This document shows, one piece after another, positions 10,890 to 51,300 of a stretch of 64,000 nt of DNA; positions within the stretch are counted from its first letter, which is position 1; each line of letters opens with the position of its first letter. The stretch is from Stomoxys calcitrans (taxonomy: Eukaryota > Arthropoda > Insecta > Diptera > Muscidae). The notes beneath the pieces were generated by a model, which was not told where the DNA came from, made no database searches, and was given only the letters and a program-made list of their open reading frames with translations. The stretch is taken from the NCBI RefSeq assembly GCF_963082655.1, contig NC_081554.1, positions 41,252,354 through 41,316,353 of the forward strand, in the 5' to 3' direction. The position numbers and the translations under genes were made by a program.

Positions 10890-11475
10890 TTATTGTAATT
10901 TATAAATGGGTTGTATGGTTTAGAACTATGAAATTATGCAAAATAATTAAAAACAATAAAATACGACCGCCTTTTTTCATGGGATGCGTGTCAGTTACAA
11001 GTCAAATATATAAATTTTTGTGTACTTACATTTGATCCCACTTTAATTGCATTCGCGTCCTTGATAACGTTAACACATATTTAGTCGTTGCTCACATATG
11101 TCGTTGGCCAGAAGAAAAGAGCGCGGAGAACATGGTGAAGGAGCAAAATGTTGACATTTGGTTATTTTAGAAGTTGCTGGAAGATTTCCCGAACTGTGAA
11201 CACATTTTTTTTTTTATGAAAATCACGAATTTTATTCCAAGAAAAGTAAGTTAATACGTTATTTTGTAAATTTTTTGCTAGCAAATCTATTATTACTGAT
11301 TCTATCTTCTATTGATGCACTTTGTTTTGTGAATAAAATGCAGACACCCTGTGCCTCAACATATGGTATAACTATTGTGAATGGTTTACCAAAACAAACA
11401 TATGGTTCGCTTTTTGTAAACACAAACTTAGCACATTGCACTACCGGTGTGTTTTAACTTTTGTAAAATTCCAAA
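10890..11475. other. region upstream of AFG2
   Basis: AT-rich unique-looking sequence with no repeat recognised. It should contain the AFG2 promoter and 5' UTR. No core element could be fixed. The reading frames overlapping 11275-11457 on both strands lack any recognisable protein. Confidence 0.4.
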
Positions 11476-14400
11476 ATGCCTCCAAAGTCATCAAATAAGA
11501 AAAGTGCCAGTAAGCCAACTGCAATATGGTATCATTGTGATGTATGTGAAACACACATAACAGCCAATGATAGGGAGGGACATGAGAGAATTTGTCCAAT
11601 TGGTGATCATCAGAGTCAAACAGATAAAGGGGAGTCTTTGGAGTATATACATTGTGGTACATTTTATACAAGTAGCTTGGAGGTCAAGAAATTCGAAATT
11701 GAAGCATTGAAGGATATGCCATCGAAATATTTGAATAATTTGATATTTCTGTCTGAGGGGGCAATGCGTTTGACTGGTATTCATATTGGACAAGAAGTAA
11801 TGATCAAATCCACCACCGAGGAAGAAATAAGCCTGATACGAAACGTATGGCCAACACCGGATAAATTTCTTACCACAGTATTTGTAAACGATGAGGGTGG
11901 GTATTTCAACAAATATATCGAACGTTAATGGATTGCAACTAAATTAAAGTTGTGTTGCCAGGAGATAAAAACATAGAATTAAAATTGGTATATATTTAGA
12001 CATTTTTGTCTGTTTCATAAAAATCAATATTTTGTAAAAAGTTTGCAATTCAATACAGAAATTTTTATTCAATTTGCCTGCGTTCGAAGCAACTAAAGTT
12101 GGTTTGCAATCCACAAACGACCCTTCAACGACTCCATTGAATACATTTTCATATTTTTCATTTTTAGATTACAAACAAATATGGTCTTCATATGCAGGCC
12201 ATAGCTGGCAGATACAAGCTTTGCCTAAAGACCAACCTATTATTGCAAAAACCATAGTGCTGCAGATTATCGCTAAGCCTGGTGAAATGGATGACCCACT
12301 AAATGATCAACAGCTAAAAGATTTGGGACGCCTTTTAAAGCTGGAATATAAAAATCTGTGTTATACAAAGGGCTCACATATACGATATGACTTCTTTAAT
12401 AAAAGTTTGGAGCTAAAAGTAATTGAAGCTACAAACATGAAGGACGACGCTGTTTATGATCTGGAAAAATCTATTGAAAAATTAACTCTGAATAAAAATT
12501 CAAATGGAGACATTTTTAAGATAGCAAATTGTACACAGGTCGATGTTGTGTATGAAAACAATGAAAAACAAGCAGAAAATAATGAAGATGCTATTTCAGT
12601 GGTAAAAGATGACATTGGAGGTCTTGCAAAACAATTGGAAATTATAGAGGAGGCTATTGATTTTGCTTTAGGATTGCGAGATATTCCCAAGGGTAAGAAA
12701 ATGGACCTTATTTTGTTGTATGGGATTAGATACATATGAAAGGCTCAGGCCTTGTTTTTGAAAAGTTATAACGCAGTTACAAACACAATTCGCAATATGG
12801 AAGAAAAATTTTAAGCCTTATTATAAAATTACAATAAAAATATACGAAAATGATAAAACTTAAAAAGTTATTGAACAAAGGTCAAAATGTAAATAACTAT
12901 TTTTCTATAATTATCACATTTTTTTCTTTTCATCTCTTTTGACTTTTGCATAATACAAATGTTCAAATTGTTAAAACAATTCTATAATAATACATACCTT
13001 TATTACAGGTGTCAAAATATCCCGCAGCTTATTGGTTTATGGCTCTTCCGGATGCGGCAAAACAATCATTTGCGAAGCTATGGCCACAAAATTATTGCAA
13101 AAACAATATGACACCAAATCCACCTTTCTACCGTTGATATTAAAGTTAAATTCAAGCGAACTATTCAGCAAATTTTTGGGAGAAACCGAAAAAAACTTGA
13201 ATGCACAATTTGATAAAGTTTTCCATCACTATCCCCAGCCATCGTTAGTAATTATTGAAGATGTGCACAATCTCTGTCCAAAACATGAAAATAATGAGGT
13301 TGTAAAACGAGTAGCAATTGCCTTCTTTAGCATATTAGACGCCTTGGCTATCAAAAAAGAGGCACAAAAATGTTTTGTTCTAGCCACAACCTCAAATGTA
13401 GAGCTGCTGAATCCAAGTCTAAGAAGATGTGGCCGCTTAGATTGTGAAGTGGAAGTGGCACCACCATCACCAGAGGGTAGAAAGGAAATTTTCCGTTGTT
13501 TACTAAGAAAAATCGAAAATCACCGATTAACTGAGGAGGATATACAGGAAATTGCTCAAATTACTCACGGTTTTGTGGGAGCCGACTTAGCAAATCTGGT
13601 CTACAATGCCACTTTGAAGGCCATGAAGTTGGGCAACTCTGATGTTGTACAACTAAATATAGGCCATGTTCGCGATGCTTTGTTGGTTGTGAAGCCATCT
13701 GCCATGCGTGAAGTTCTTATAGAATGCCCCAATGTAAGATGGACTGATATAGGAGGACAAGATGATTTGAAGTTGAAATTGAAACAAGCTATTGAGTGGC
13801 CTTTGAAGCATGCTGAACAATTTAAACGTTTGGGCATTAAGCCTCCTAGAGGGCTATTAATGTATGGTCCTCCAGGTTGTTCGAAAACAATGATAGCCAA
13901 AGCTTTGGCTACAGAGAGTCAGCTGAACTTCTTGTCCATCAAGGGCCCAGAACTATTCTCGATGTGGGTGGGAGAATCTGAACGAGCGGTCAGAGAAGTC
14001 TTTCGCAAGGCTAGACAAGTTGCTCCAGCTATTATATTTTTTGATGAAATCGATGCAATTGGCGGAGAAAGAGCTGATGGTTCTTCTGGTGCTTCGGGTA
14101 GCTCTGTTAAGGAACGAGTACTGACACAGCTCTTGACCGAAATGGATGGCGTTGAATCCTTGGAAAATGTTACCATTGTTGCGGCTACAAATCGACCCGA
14201 TATGATTGATAAAGCCTTGCTGCGTCCTGGACGTATTGATCGTATTGTCTATGTAGGCCTGCCTGACGACGAAGCTCGGCAGCAAATTTTCCAAATCAAA
14301 TTACAAAAAATGCCTCTGGCAGATGATGTTAATATACAAAAACTTGTGGATAGCACGAATGGATATTCTGGCGCTGAAATACAAGCCGTATGTCATGAGG

Positions 14401-14540
14401 CAGCACTAAAAACCCTTGAGGAGAATTTCGATGCATCTTCAGTGACAATGGCGCAATTTGAATACGCATTGAATATAGTCCAACCAAGAACTAGTGCTGA
14501 TTTGTTACGTTTGTACGAAGAATATATGAAGAAAACATAA
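11476..14540 (+). CDS. AFG2A: AFG2/SPATA5-type tandem AAA ATPase
   Basis: Exons 11476-11896, 12168-12692 and 13009-14540 (825 residues; phases 1 and 1; donors GAGG|gtgggt and CAAGG|gtaaga; acceptors tttttag and attacag). The N-terminal region (1-315) starts with a basic stretch and a C-x2-C...H-x4-C pattern (about 20-40), then an AFG2-like N domain. D1 carries Walker A GSSGCGKT (327-334). D2 carries GPPGCSKT (602-609), IIFFDEIDA and the RPGRIDR arginine-finger region. The GPPGCSKT and DIGGQDDLKLKLKQAIEWPL stretches are typical of SPATA5/AFG2, which releases shuttling factors from cytoplasmic pre-60S ribosomes. D1 Walker B reads IIED (E399, D400) rather than the usual DE order. AATAAA lies at 14539-14544, overlapping the stop. 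The gene is convergent with the zinc-finger gene. The exon 1/2 junction is the least certain. Confidence 0.93.
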
Positions 14541-14664
14541 TAAATCCAAGAGTTTTTGATTTTGCATTAGTGTTGATCCAATGATACCACATGTAAAGAA
14601 ATTTTGTTCATTGGTCATTCAGGGTGGAACTAGAATATGGAATTCAATTTAAAAAAAGGACTTT

Positions 14665-43245
<28,581 letters not shown>

Positions 43246-43369
43246 TCTTCAAATTAACAGAGATATTCAAAATCTTCAAAAAATGTAAACTTCCTATCTT
43301 GTTTTGTTTTTATTAAAGCTCCTGTATCCTTGAGTATTTAGTGTTGGAAAACGAAATAAAAATACAAAG

Positions 43370-43660
43370 AATCAGCTGTTGAAAGTCAAAGCCGGCTCTG
43401 AGCACAATAAGGGCATTTGCCATGACATAATTAACAGGTAATGTACTGTAAACAGCCGAGTACAAATTTTTCTCGCGATTTGCACTATCTGTCTATATGT
43501 ATTATAGTTAACAACTATACCACTCAAACAACGAAAAATGGCGCAAACTAGTAACATATACAAAATCAGAGTTGCACTAATCACTGATTTTGACAGATAT
43601 TGCACTCAATATTTTGTTGTTGGGCAACTGCCACTGCCTGTAAATGAATATATCTTGGCA
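43370..43660. repeat. unclassified dispersed repeat R1
   Basis: Shares long stretches in reverse orientation with 53620-53860: ACTGATTTTGACAGATA with GCACTCAATATTTTGTTGTT, GGGCAACTGCCA, and GTACAAATTTTTCTCGCGA. The two copies differ by internal insertions. No ORF. It lies just upstream of the zinc-finger gene's start codon, so it may sit in its promoter region. Confidence 0.55.
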
Positions 43661-43984
43661 TTTGGTTGGTACAATTAGAAGGTAAAGTCATAAGCCCAGC
43701 TGATCAAAGTTTCCAATTTCAGAGTTGTTTTCAAATCCCACTAGCGGTATGAGAGTTTCATATAAAATGCATGTAAAACAACTTCAACTTTTGGAATGGT
43801 TGCGAAAAACTTCAACAAAATATAATTTAATTGAACTAACCTATTTATAGCAAATATTCTACACCAACACAATCCTGCCATCATATTACACGAGGATAAT
43901 TAAGCATAGGATAAATTGTGTCTTATTGCTTAATTTAAGCAATTAAATTTTCCCACATATTTTATTTGTAATTTTACAGCACTA

Positions 43985-45172
43985 CTGTGGTACAGGGTAT
44001 TATAACTTAGTGAATTTGTTTGTAACACCCAAAAGGAAGAGATCGAGTCAGAATCACTTTCTGATTCGATTTAGCTCTGTCCGTCGGTCCATGTTAATTT
44101 GTGTACAAAGTACAGGTCGCAGTTTTCGTCCGATCGTCTTCAAAATTTGGTACAGGCATGTTTTTCGGCCTAGAGACGAAGCCTATTGAAATTAAAAAAA
44201 TCGGTTCAGATCTGAATATATATGTTCGTCCGATTTTCATTAATAATGCAATAAAATGGTTATTTGTTAACCGATTCTCTCGAAATTTGGCTGGAAGAAT
44301 TTTTTTACGGCTCTGGACGTTTCTGGTGAATTTTATGAAAATCAGTTCAGATTTAGATATAGCTCTCATATATATATATCGCCCGATTTTCACTCCTATA
44401 GCTCTCATATATATGTTCGCCCGATTTGCAGTATTATTTCAATAAATTGGTCATTCGTTAAGCGATTTCCTCGAAATTTGGCAAGAGGGATTTTCTCTTG
44501 ACTCTATATATTACGTGAATTTCATGGAAATCGGTTCAGTTTTAGATATATCTCTCATAAATATATATCACCCGATTTTAACTTCTAGAGTCACAGCAAG
44601 TGCATTTATTGACTCACGACGACTACCACAGTATCTGAGAAGTTTGTTCGAAATCGGTTCAGATTTAGTTATAGCTCTCATATATATGTTCGTCCGATTT
44701 TGAGAAATATTGCAAAAAAGTGCTCATTTTTTAACCGATTCTGTCGAAAGGATTTTCTTATAACTCTCAATATTACTGGTGAATTTCATCAAAATCGGCC
44801 CAGATTTAGATAAAGCTGTCATATATGTATATCGCCAGATTTTCACCCCAAGAGCCACTGCAAGCGCATTGTTTGACCAATCTTGCCAAAATTTTGCACA
44901 ACGCTTTCCTCGACGACTACCACATTATCTGAGAAGTTTGCTTGAAATCGGTTCAGAAGTAGATATATCTCCCATATATATGTTCGTCAGATTTTGGGTA
45001 ATTTGCCATAATGTTGTCATTTGTCAACCGTACTTTTTACAGTTTGAACATATTTGCTCGCCGAGTCCATCAAAATTGGTTCAGAATTGGATATAGGTCC
45101 CACATTCAACTTATAGGGTAGGGTAGGGTATTATACAGTTGGCACCGCCCGACTTTTGTCCTTCCTTGCTGG
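43985..45172 (+). mobile_element. DINE-like element, second type
   Basis: Left end CTACTGTGGTACAGGGTATT then ATAACTTAGTGAATTTG. GTCCGTCGGTCC near 44078-44090 follows, then five modules (CGATTCTCTCGAAATTTGG, ATTTAGATATAGCTCTCATA). Right end GGCACCGCCCGACTTTTGTC. Its left block is close to the classic fly DINE-1 start, TATACCCT...AGGGTATTATAA, recalled from knowledge of Drosophila elements. Confidence 0.6.
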
Positions 45173-45179
45173 TTTTTAT

Positions 45180-46320
45180 ATGGAGTTTTGGCATTTGTTC
45201 ACGTGAAAAGACGAATAGAGTACCAACCCTAAGTCTAGGCTGTAAAATGGCAACACATTTTTTGGCAAGTTAGCATTCTCTACATAATTTTGTTCACATC
45301 GATCTTTTGTTGTCTTTCTCCAATTTCTCAAACTCAATATCGAGATATCTTGCTCCACATGGTCTATCCATAGGAATTTTGTTGTTCTCCTTTTGCATTT
45401 ACCATCAGGTGTATCCTTAAAAGACTTTAGCTGCAGTTTCTTCATTCATTCCGACAACTTGAGATCGGGCGGATGAGCCTATGAATACGCCGCTCAGCAT
45501 GTTGCCTCTGGTCTTTAATATTTTAGCCGTTAACCCATCGATTCCTGTTGCCTTATTCTTGACCCTGGTTACCTTTACAGATACGGATACAACAACAACC
45601 AATCCCATGACAACCGGTTATACGTACCGGATTGGCCCGATGGAGTCTTTCATCGGCAAAGGCTGCCGCCTCAGTGTACAACAAACTGCTACAACGACAA
45701 CTGAGGGGTATATATTTCATACGATCATCAGGGACTGGTTCTGTGGTATTCCCGTCACTATCGGATACCAGTTGCTAGGAAAAGGCTTTTAATATTTCAG
45801 CCGCTGACCCATCGATATCTGTTGCCTTATTCTTGAGCCTGGTTACCTTTGCAGATACAGATACGAATACACCAACAACCAATCCCATGGCAGCCTGTTG
45901 TACGTACCGGATTGGCCCGATGGAGTCTTCCATCGATAGGGGCAGCCGTCTGAGTGTGCCAAAAGCCGCTATAACAACAATGACAACTGAGCGGTATACA
46001 TTTCATACGATCATCAGGGATTGGTTTTGGAAAAGTGATCTTTCCATATCTTAAGCAAACTATTTGTATTTGTTATCAGATTTTCTTCTTTGGCCCTTTA
46101 GGAGGATGTGCCTGTAACTGTTGGACTTTTTGGTAGAATTTTCGGACGTCATTCTGATTCCTGAACATCTCGATGCACCCACACTGAAATATTTCCATTT
46201 GTTTCTGAGAAATAGATGTTTATCCGCTCTCTTTTCTCTCGATTTACGCCGCTATGCTATCGGGGCTTTGGTTTCATTGAGCAATTCAGTCTGTAGAGCG
46301 GTGTATGCCGTTCCAATCTA
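45180..46320 (-). pseudogene. RTE-like LINE fragment carrying a duplicated S2 insertion
   Basis: Minus-strand reading gives VKNKATGIDGLTAKILKTRG (45480-45560), an RT domain of RTE type. An S2 repeat (45600-45700) interrupts it, and the whole unit is repeated with a 274-bp offset (45511-45784 and 45785-46036). 46060-46320 resembles the LINE 5' region seen at 32820-32930. Confidence 0.6.
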
Positions 46321-46725
46321 AAAAAAAAAACAAATTGTTGTCCGATGTGTGTGAATGTGGCCAGGGAAGTAATTGCAAATTTCATTTCATGAAGTATGTA
46401 TAAGTTTATAGACTTTTTTAGTCTTTATTCTCATAAAAATATTTGTTCTTTTTCAATAATTAGTACATTTTACCAATTAACCTTATATAACTAGTTAGGG
46501 AATAAATAACCGTGGGGCTTTGGACAATGTGCTTAAACATACATATATACTCGTAATGAATTTCATTGTACATGATAACCGATGACACATTGATACGTAC
46601 TCTAAATCACATGAGTCTTTTTTTAACAAAAAAAATAAACAATAACAATAAGATATGAGATAGAAGAGGATAGGCAAGTTCTAAAATAAAACAAAACAAA
46701 ATTACACCTGATAACGTTGTTTGTG
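46321..46725 (-). other. spichthyin 3' UTR region
   Basis: TTTATT at 46424-46429 reads AATAAA on the minus strand, about 300 bp after the spichthyin stop, a plausible poly(A) signal. Otherwise AT-rich with no feature. Confidence 0.55.
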
Positions 46726-48584
46726 TCATGCCTTGCGATAAATGTCACCGGCTGACCCATAGGTAAAGCGGCGTTCTTTTGGAAGAGGCTCTATCATTAC
46801 TTCATCATCGTATTGATTTAGTTTTTGCATCTTGGGACGCATTATACCACGGACATCATTAAGTGAAATGTCCAAGTCTTTAAATGCATTAAGCATAAAT
46901 ACTGCACTTATTACAACTAAGAAACCACATATATCGCCCAATATGTCCTCGAAACGCATATGGGTGAATTCTCTGAAAAGAATTGCCGATGCTGTTATTA
47001 CTAGAGTGGTAAACATAACATAGTAAATGGGTGTTACTATGCCCGTATTAAATATATCCAAAGCTTTGTTTAAATAATTCATTTGTATCGCTATGAAGGT
47101 AACAGTTACTATGATTAAAAACCAAGGCATCCATGTTGCGAAGTCATTTCTACCGCTTATGGTATCACGAATGGCCAAACCCAATGCTTTGCAGGACATA
47201 ACTGTGAGCGAGCCAATGCCGGAACAAAGGAAGATGTAGACGACCACATTGTTATGGCCATGTCTTGGTGCTACAAAGAATGCCACAAAGAATGTAGAGC
47301 CTATTATAAGAATGACATAGAATATAAAACCGGGATCTTGCAGTTTTTCAAAGAGTACATCTAAATCTTCAATTTCCTTTTCTTTTGGCGAGTGTAGCAC
47401 GACAATTGTAGATCCCACTATGCACAGAAAACATCCCAGCTTTCCGAGTAGATTAAGTTTTTCATTTAGGAACTGAGAGGCCATCACTGCTGATACAATA
47501 ACACTTAATGCACCCAACGGTGTGACCAATGATGCGGGTGCAAATGCATAAGCAGCAAAGTTTGCTGCCTCTCCAAGGCCCACTAGAATGAGAAAAATAT
47601 ATAATTACCTATGTATTATCTTTAATAATTTTTTAAGAGAAATGTTATGATTTTGTTAGTTTCTTAGGGGATGTTACATTGAAAAACTTCCACATACACA
47701 ATTCATAAGATTGAATTGTGAAGTATTCCGCTATGTTGCTGCTAAACGGCACGCCCTTTCGGAAACGGCAAAATGTAGGTTCCTTATCATTGAGCTAAAG
47801 CTTTGATCGGACTGCACCCAGTCAAGTATACCCTCTTATAGTGACATACCCTATGTCAATACTCATCATTCCCATTACATCGCAATAGATACCATACCTG
47901 GCTTAAACCGCTTTAGACTGAAGAATGGATAAGGTTTACATTACTCTATGAGGGGTTTGCTTCAATTGTGGGGTATTGAGCTATGTTAAACTTTTCTACA
48001 GAGTTGCTGCTAAGCGGCACGCCCTTTCGGAAACGCCAAAAAGCATGTTCTTTTTCATTGAGCCAAAGCTTTGATTGGACTGCACTCATTCAAGTATACC
48101 CTCTTATAGTGACATACCTTATGTCAATGCCCAGCATTCGTAGATAATAGGTTCCATTACATGGCAATAGATACCATAGTATGTTTAAAACGCTTTAGAC
48201 TCTCGAAGGGATAAGGTTTACACCACTCTATGAGGGTGTTCTGATGCATTACATTTCGGCCAGGTCGTTTTTTACTTGATATATTGAAAATTACTTACTT
48301 GTCAATAATCCAGCCCACCATATCCATTCCTTCAGATAACCAAAACCTCCGGCAGATGCTCTTACTTCACCATGACGATTAATACGAAGTAAAGCTTTCT
48401 TTTTTATAATAAAACTCGAACCAATAAAAAAACAAGAACTTATGGCAAGGCCAACACCAATATAGAAATCTGTCTGTCCATAAAGTTCTGAAAGTGATGA
48501 TGCAGAAACGTTTTTAATCGCATCATCGGTCAATGGTGCCGTTGGATTGTTGCTTCCAACTACTTCAAGGGCTTCAGCAGTCAT
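46726..48584 (-). CDS. spict: spichthyin / NIPA-family membrane protein
   Basis: Exons 48584-48299 and 47582-46726 (donor GACAA|gtaagt, acceptor ttctag, phase 1), 380 residues. About nine membrane helices are expected. Family blocks are [116 protein letters not shown] and a C-terminal [23 protein letters not shown] proteins are linked to magnesium transport in vertebrates. In Drosophila, spichthyin is an early endosomal regulator of BMP receptor traffic at synapses. The C-terminal tail after LNQYDDE is polar and cytoplasmic. The intron carries a tandem repeat. The start ATG at 48584 is in ACTAAATGAC context. Identification is secure. Confidence 0.95.
47700..48240. repeat. tandem duplication in spichthyin intron, period about 270-282 bp
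   Basis: The units start near 47735 and 48003 with GTTGCTGCTAA(A/G)CGGCACG and end with GATAAGGTTTAC...CTCTATGAGGG. Each contains CAAGTATACCCTCTTATAGT, and each includes a stretch related to the tRNA-derived SINE body (CCTTTCGGAAAC, TGGACTGCACTCATT). The copies differ by small indels and substitutions. Confidence 0.7.
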
Positions 48585-49104
48585 TTAGTACCTTCCTCGC
48601 AACGTTGCGCACCCAAAACGACAGCAACCAACCAACTCTACAGAGATAAGAAACCTCAGTCATCCACTATTTTTGCATATGTAATATGTGACTCACCTAA
48701 TGACTGCTAGAATTATACTGAATGCAAAACCTTTGTTTTATGTTGAAGAAATTGTATGAACTCCCTTTGATGTGTTTTTGTTTTTCTTTGAGAGATAGAT
48801 TTGATGTTCTTGTTCACGACTTAGTTTTTGTTTATTTGCTCATCCCTTGTGAGATTGAAAACAGACGAATGCGAACAACAAACGATTAACGATTACTTGT
48901 TAAGTTATCGATAAATTATTGACGATAGCGAGAAGCACTCATTACGTATCGTCGATAAAAGAGTTTACTATCGATGAGTTGGCAACGCCATGAGACTGTT
49001 AAAAAGTAATTGAATGTTTTTCTATTCAACAGCTGGCCTTTATTTTTTGAATTCATATAAAACAAGCATTTTAATCAGAACATAGCCGATTAGAATGGAT
49101 TCAC
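48585..49104 (-). promoter_or_regulatory. spichthyin upstream region with CGATA cluster
   Basis: TATCGATA at 48906-48913 is the DRE palindrome. CGATA or TATCG elements also occur near 48920-48930, 48946-48960 and 48966-48974. Such clusters bind DREF or BEAF-32 in Drosophila and mark housekeeping promoters and domain boundaries. About 320 bp upstream of the start codon. Confidence 0.45.
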
Positions 49105-49600
49105 AAGTTCCCGCACGGAATAGCTGTGAGCACCACATAGGCTAGAACATTGAGGTCCGATCGGTGTGGTGTTCATTGCTGTCACAACAAGCTTAGCGCG
49201 TTCTCAGGTTGCGGATAGTGGAATGCTCCATACGGAGTAGCTGCAACGGCAGTCGCGAACAAGTATTGTTACTGAGCGCGGAGTCTCAGTGAGAGGTTGG
49301 GTGGCACCGGCTCTTGCACAAACACTGAGTGCCTATGATGCTCGATACGACAAGGCGGGTTATTGGCGCCTTTGAATAACCAATGGCCATCCTGTTCCGG
49401 CAGCTTGCTCACCTACAGGAGCTTGACCAGGAACTCCACCTTCACATGAAAATGTGGCTACAACAACAACAACCAGTTCCCGCTTCAGTAAACTACCACC
49501 ATCCTCCTAATGCCATGGCAGCCGGTTATACGTACCGGGTTGACCCAATGGAGTCCCTGATCGCCTCAGTTTTCGTCATGGGAGAGCCACATCCCGGAGT
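49105..49600 (+). repeat. S1 SINE-like copy followed by S2
   Basis: S1 runs from TTCCCGCACGGAATAGCTGT to GGCTACAACAACAACAACC (49468). S2 follows at about 49510-49600 (GGCAGCCGGTTATACGTACC). The S1 copy retains the 5' segment missing at 324. Confidence 0.7.
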
Positions 49601-49689
49601 GCAGATGCATGCTTCAGTATGTAATGGGATTAAAAAGAACCGCAGACGCGGTGTATGGGAGGGTGTATTTCCGATCCTAATTTGGACTT

Positions 49690-50880
49690 ATGTCAATTGA
49701 ATATGTTGCAAGGTGTTATGCGAACCTCTTCAGTGCGGTAATATACGCAACAACAACAACCCAGAACAAATATTGCCAGTCCAGTGCCGGGGAGTGGATT
49801 TTTCTTGCAATTGAATTGCAATGGTCTCCGAGGCAAGATCGACGAGACAATAGATTTTATGAGTGGGAAGAACATATTGATTGTAGCGATCCAGAAGACA
49901 AAGCTGACCACCTCTCCAGTGCGGTTATATACGCAACAACAATAACCCCGACCCAATATTGCCAGTCCAGTGCCGGGAGTGTATTTTTGTTGCAATTGAA
50001 TTGCAATGGTCTTCGAGAAAAGATCGACCTGACAATAGATTTAATAAGTGGGAAGAACATATTGGTTGCAGCGATCCAGAAAAGATGACTAACGCCTGCA
50101 GCTCCACAGTTGTCATGGATACATTGTGCTAGGTAAGGATCGCTTAAGAAGCCATGGTGAGGGATTGGCTTTCGTGATACACCATTCCGTGCAGTATAGA
50201 CCAATCTTGCCTTCGTCTGGCGTTAGTGACCTCGACGTTACAGGCGAGCTGCTGTAATGGGAGCATCATCATTCGCTGTGCAAAACGTGGAGCCGTAACC
50301 CTTTGAGGACAAATAATTAGCCGCTCGACAAAGTTGCGATTTTATTGCATACTTTATTCATTGGTAGAATGATCCTATTAACCAAGTAAAGTGTCACCAA
50401 AACGGTAAACATTTTGCAACTTCTATGAAAATAAAACATGGAACATATATATCCCATTCCCAAATTTGTACTCTATTAATTTAATGCAAAATCTCAAAAA
50501 TACAAAATGGGACATTTTTGTTCCGTCCATCCTCAAAAGGTTAAATCTGCTCTGCTAAAGCTATGACGCGCTGGTAGCTATGGGAGAAAGTCATGCAATG
50601 TGAACAACCAGGCAATTATGGCCAGACAGTGGCCACTAATGTGGGTCCTGCAAACTTGGCCATTAATTAGGACATAAAAACCAACTGTTGGTACGTACAT
50701 ACACGTTGTATAGCTCCATCTCGGCTGTGCCGGACAAGATTGCCATCCCCATACATTCCATGAAGGGGTCACTAGCGCCAGGAGCAGGCGAGATGGGTCT
50801 ATACTACACGGAATGGTGTATCAAGAAGGTCAATCCCCCACCTCCACTCCTTATGCGATACTTACGTAGCATATTGTAGT
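49690..50880 (+). pseudogene. jockey-like ORF2 5' part (endonuclease), with tandem duplication
   Basis: 49960-50230 read an APE endonuclease start: LLQLNCNGLREKIDLTIDLI, KNILVAAIQ, then SRHGEGLAFVIHHSVQYRP-like sequence. The beginning is duplicated in tandem, 49731-49915 and 49916-50095, roughly 184-bp period. Later stretches (50550-50840) keep ADKIAIP-like and HSMKGSLAPGAGE pieces. Heavily mutated. Confidence 0.6.
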
Positions 50881-50929
50881 CGTGACAACTGTGCAAGCTG
50901 CAGGTGTTGGTCTGCTTTGGCTCCTGGAT

Positions 50930-51300
50930 CGCCGTTGTTGTTGTTGTAGCCACATTTTCATGTGGGGGTGGCGATCCTCATCAAGCAAGCTCGCATCTTA
51001 CAACATATTCAGTGCGAGTATATTCCCGTAGTGACGCAAGGGTACAGCAAGATCGGAAATGTTATCACTCGATGCACTGGTTTCACCTCATTGGTTGATG
51101 ATGGAGGCGGTTCTGGCAACCCGAACAGAACCAGATTCAAGGGTTCTTTTCAAACTCGACATGGACAAGAAGCGTGCCAAGAAGCCACTCTGGTATGTGC
51201 CTCTCCCATGATGAAAAGACGAACACGAACACTTAGGCGACAGCCCTTGTCGATGAAGGATTCCTTCGAGTCAATTCGGTACGTACAACTGGCTGCCATT
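50930..51300. repeat. reversed S1 and S2 fragments
   Basis: 50934-51000 is the reversed S1 tail (GTTGTTGTTGTAGCCACATT). 51235-51300 is reversed S2 (GGCGACAGCCCTTGTCGATG, AATTCGGTACGTACAACTGG). Between them is unassigned sequence, perhaps LINE-derived. Confidence 0.5.

Noticed and set aside
12059..12167. Alternative acceptor at 12058 for AFG2 exon 2, adding about 36 residues
   Set aside because: It needs donor TTT|gtaaac at 11883. The added residues do not resemble AFG2. The 11896/12168 pair has a better polypyrimidine tract and gives a phase-consistent NDE-DYKQIW join. Still worth a transcript check.
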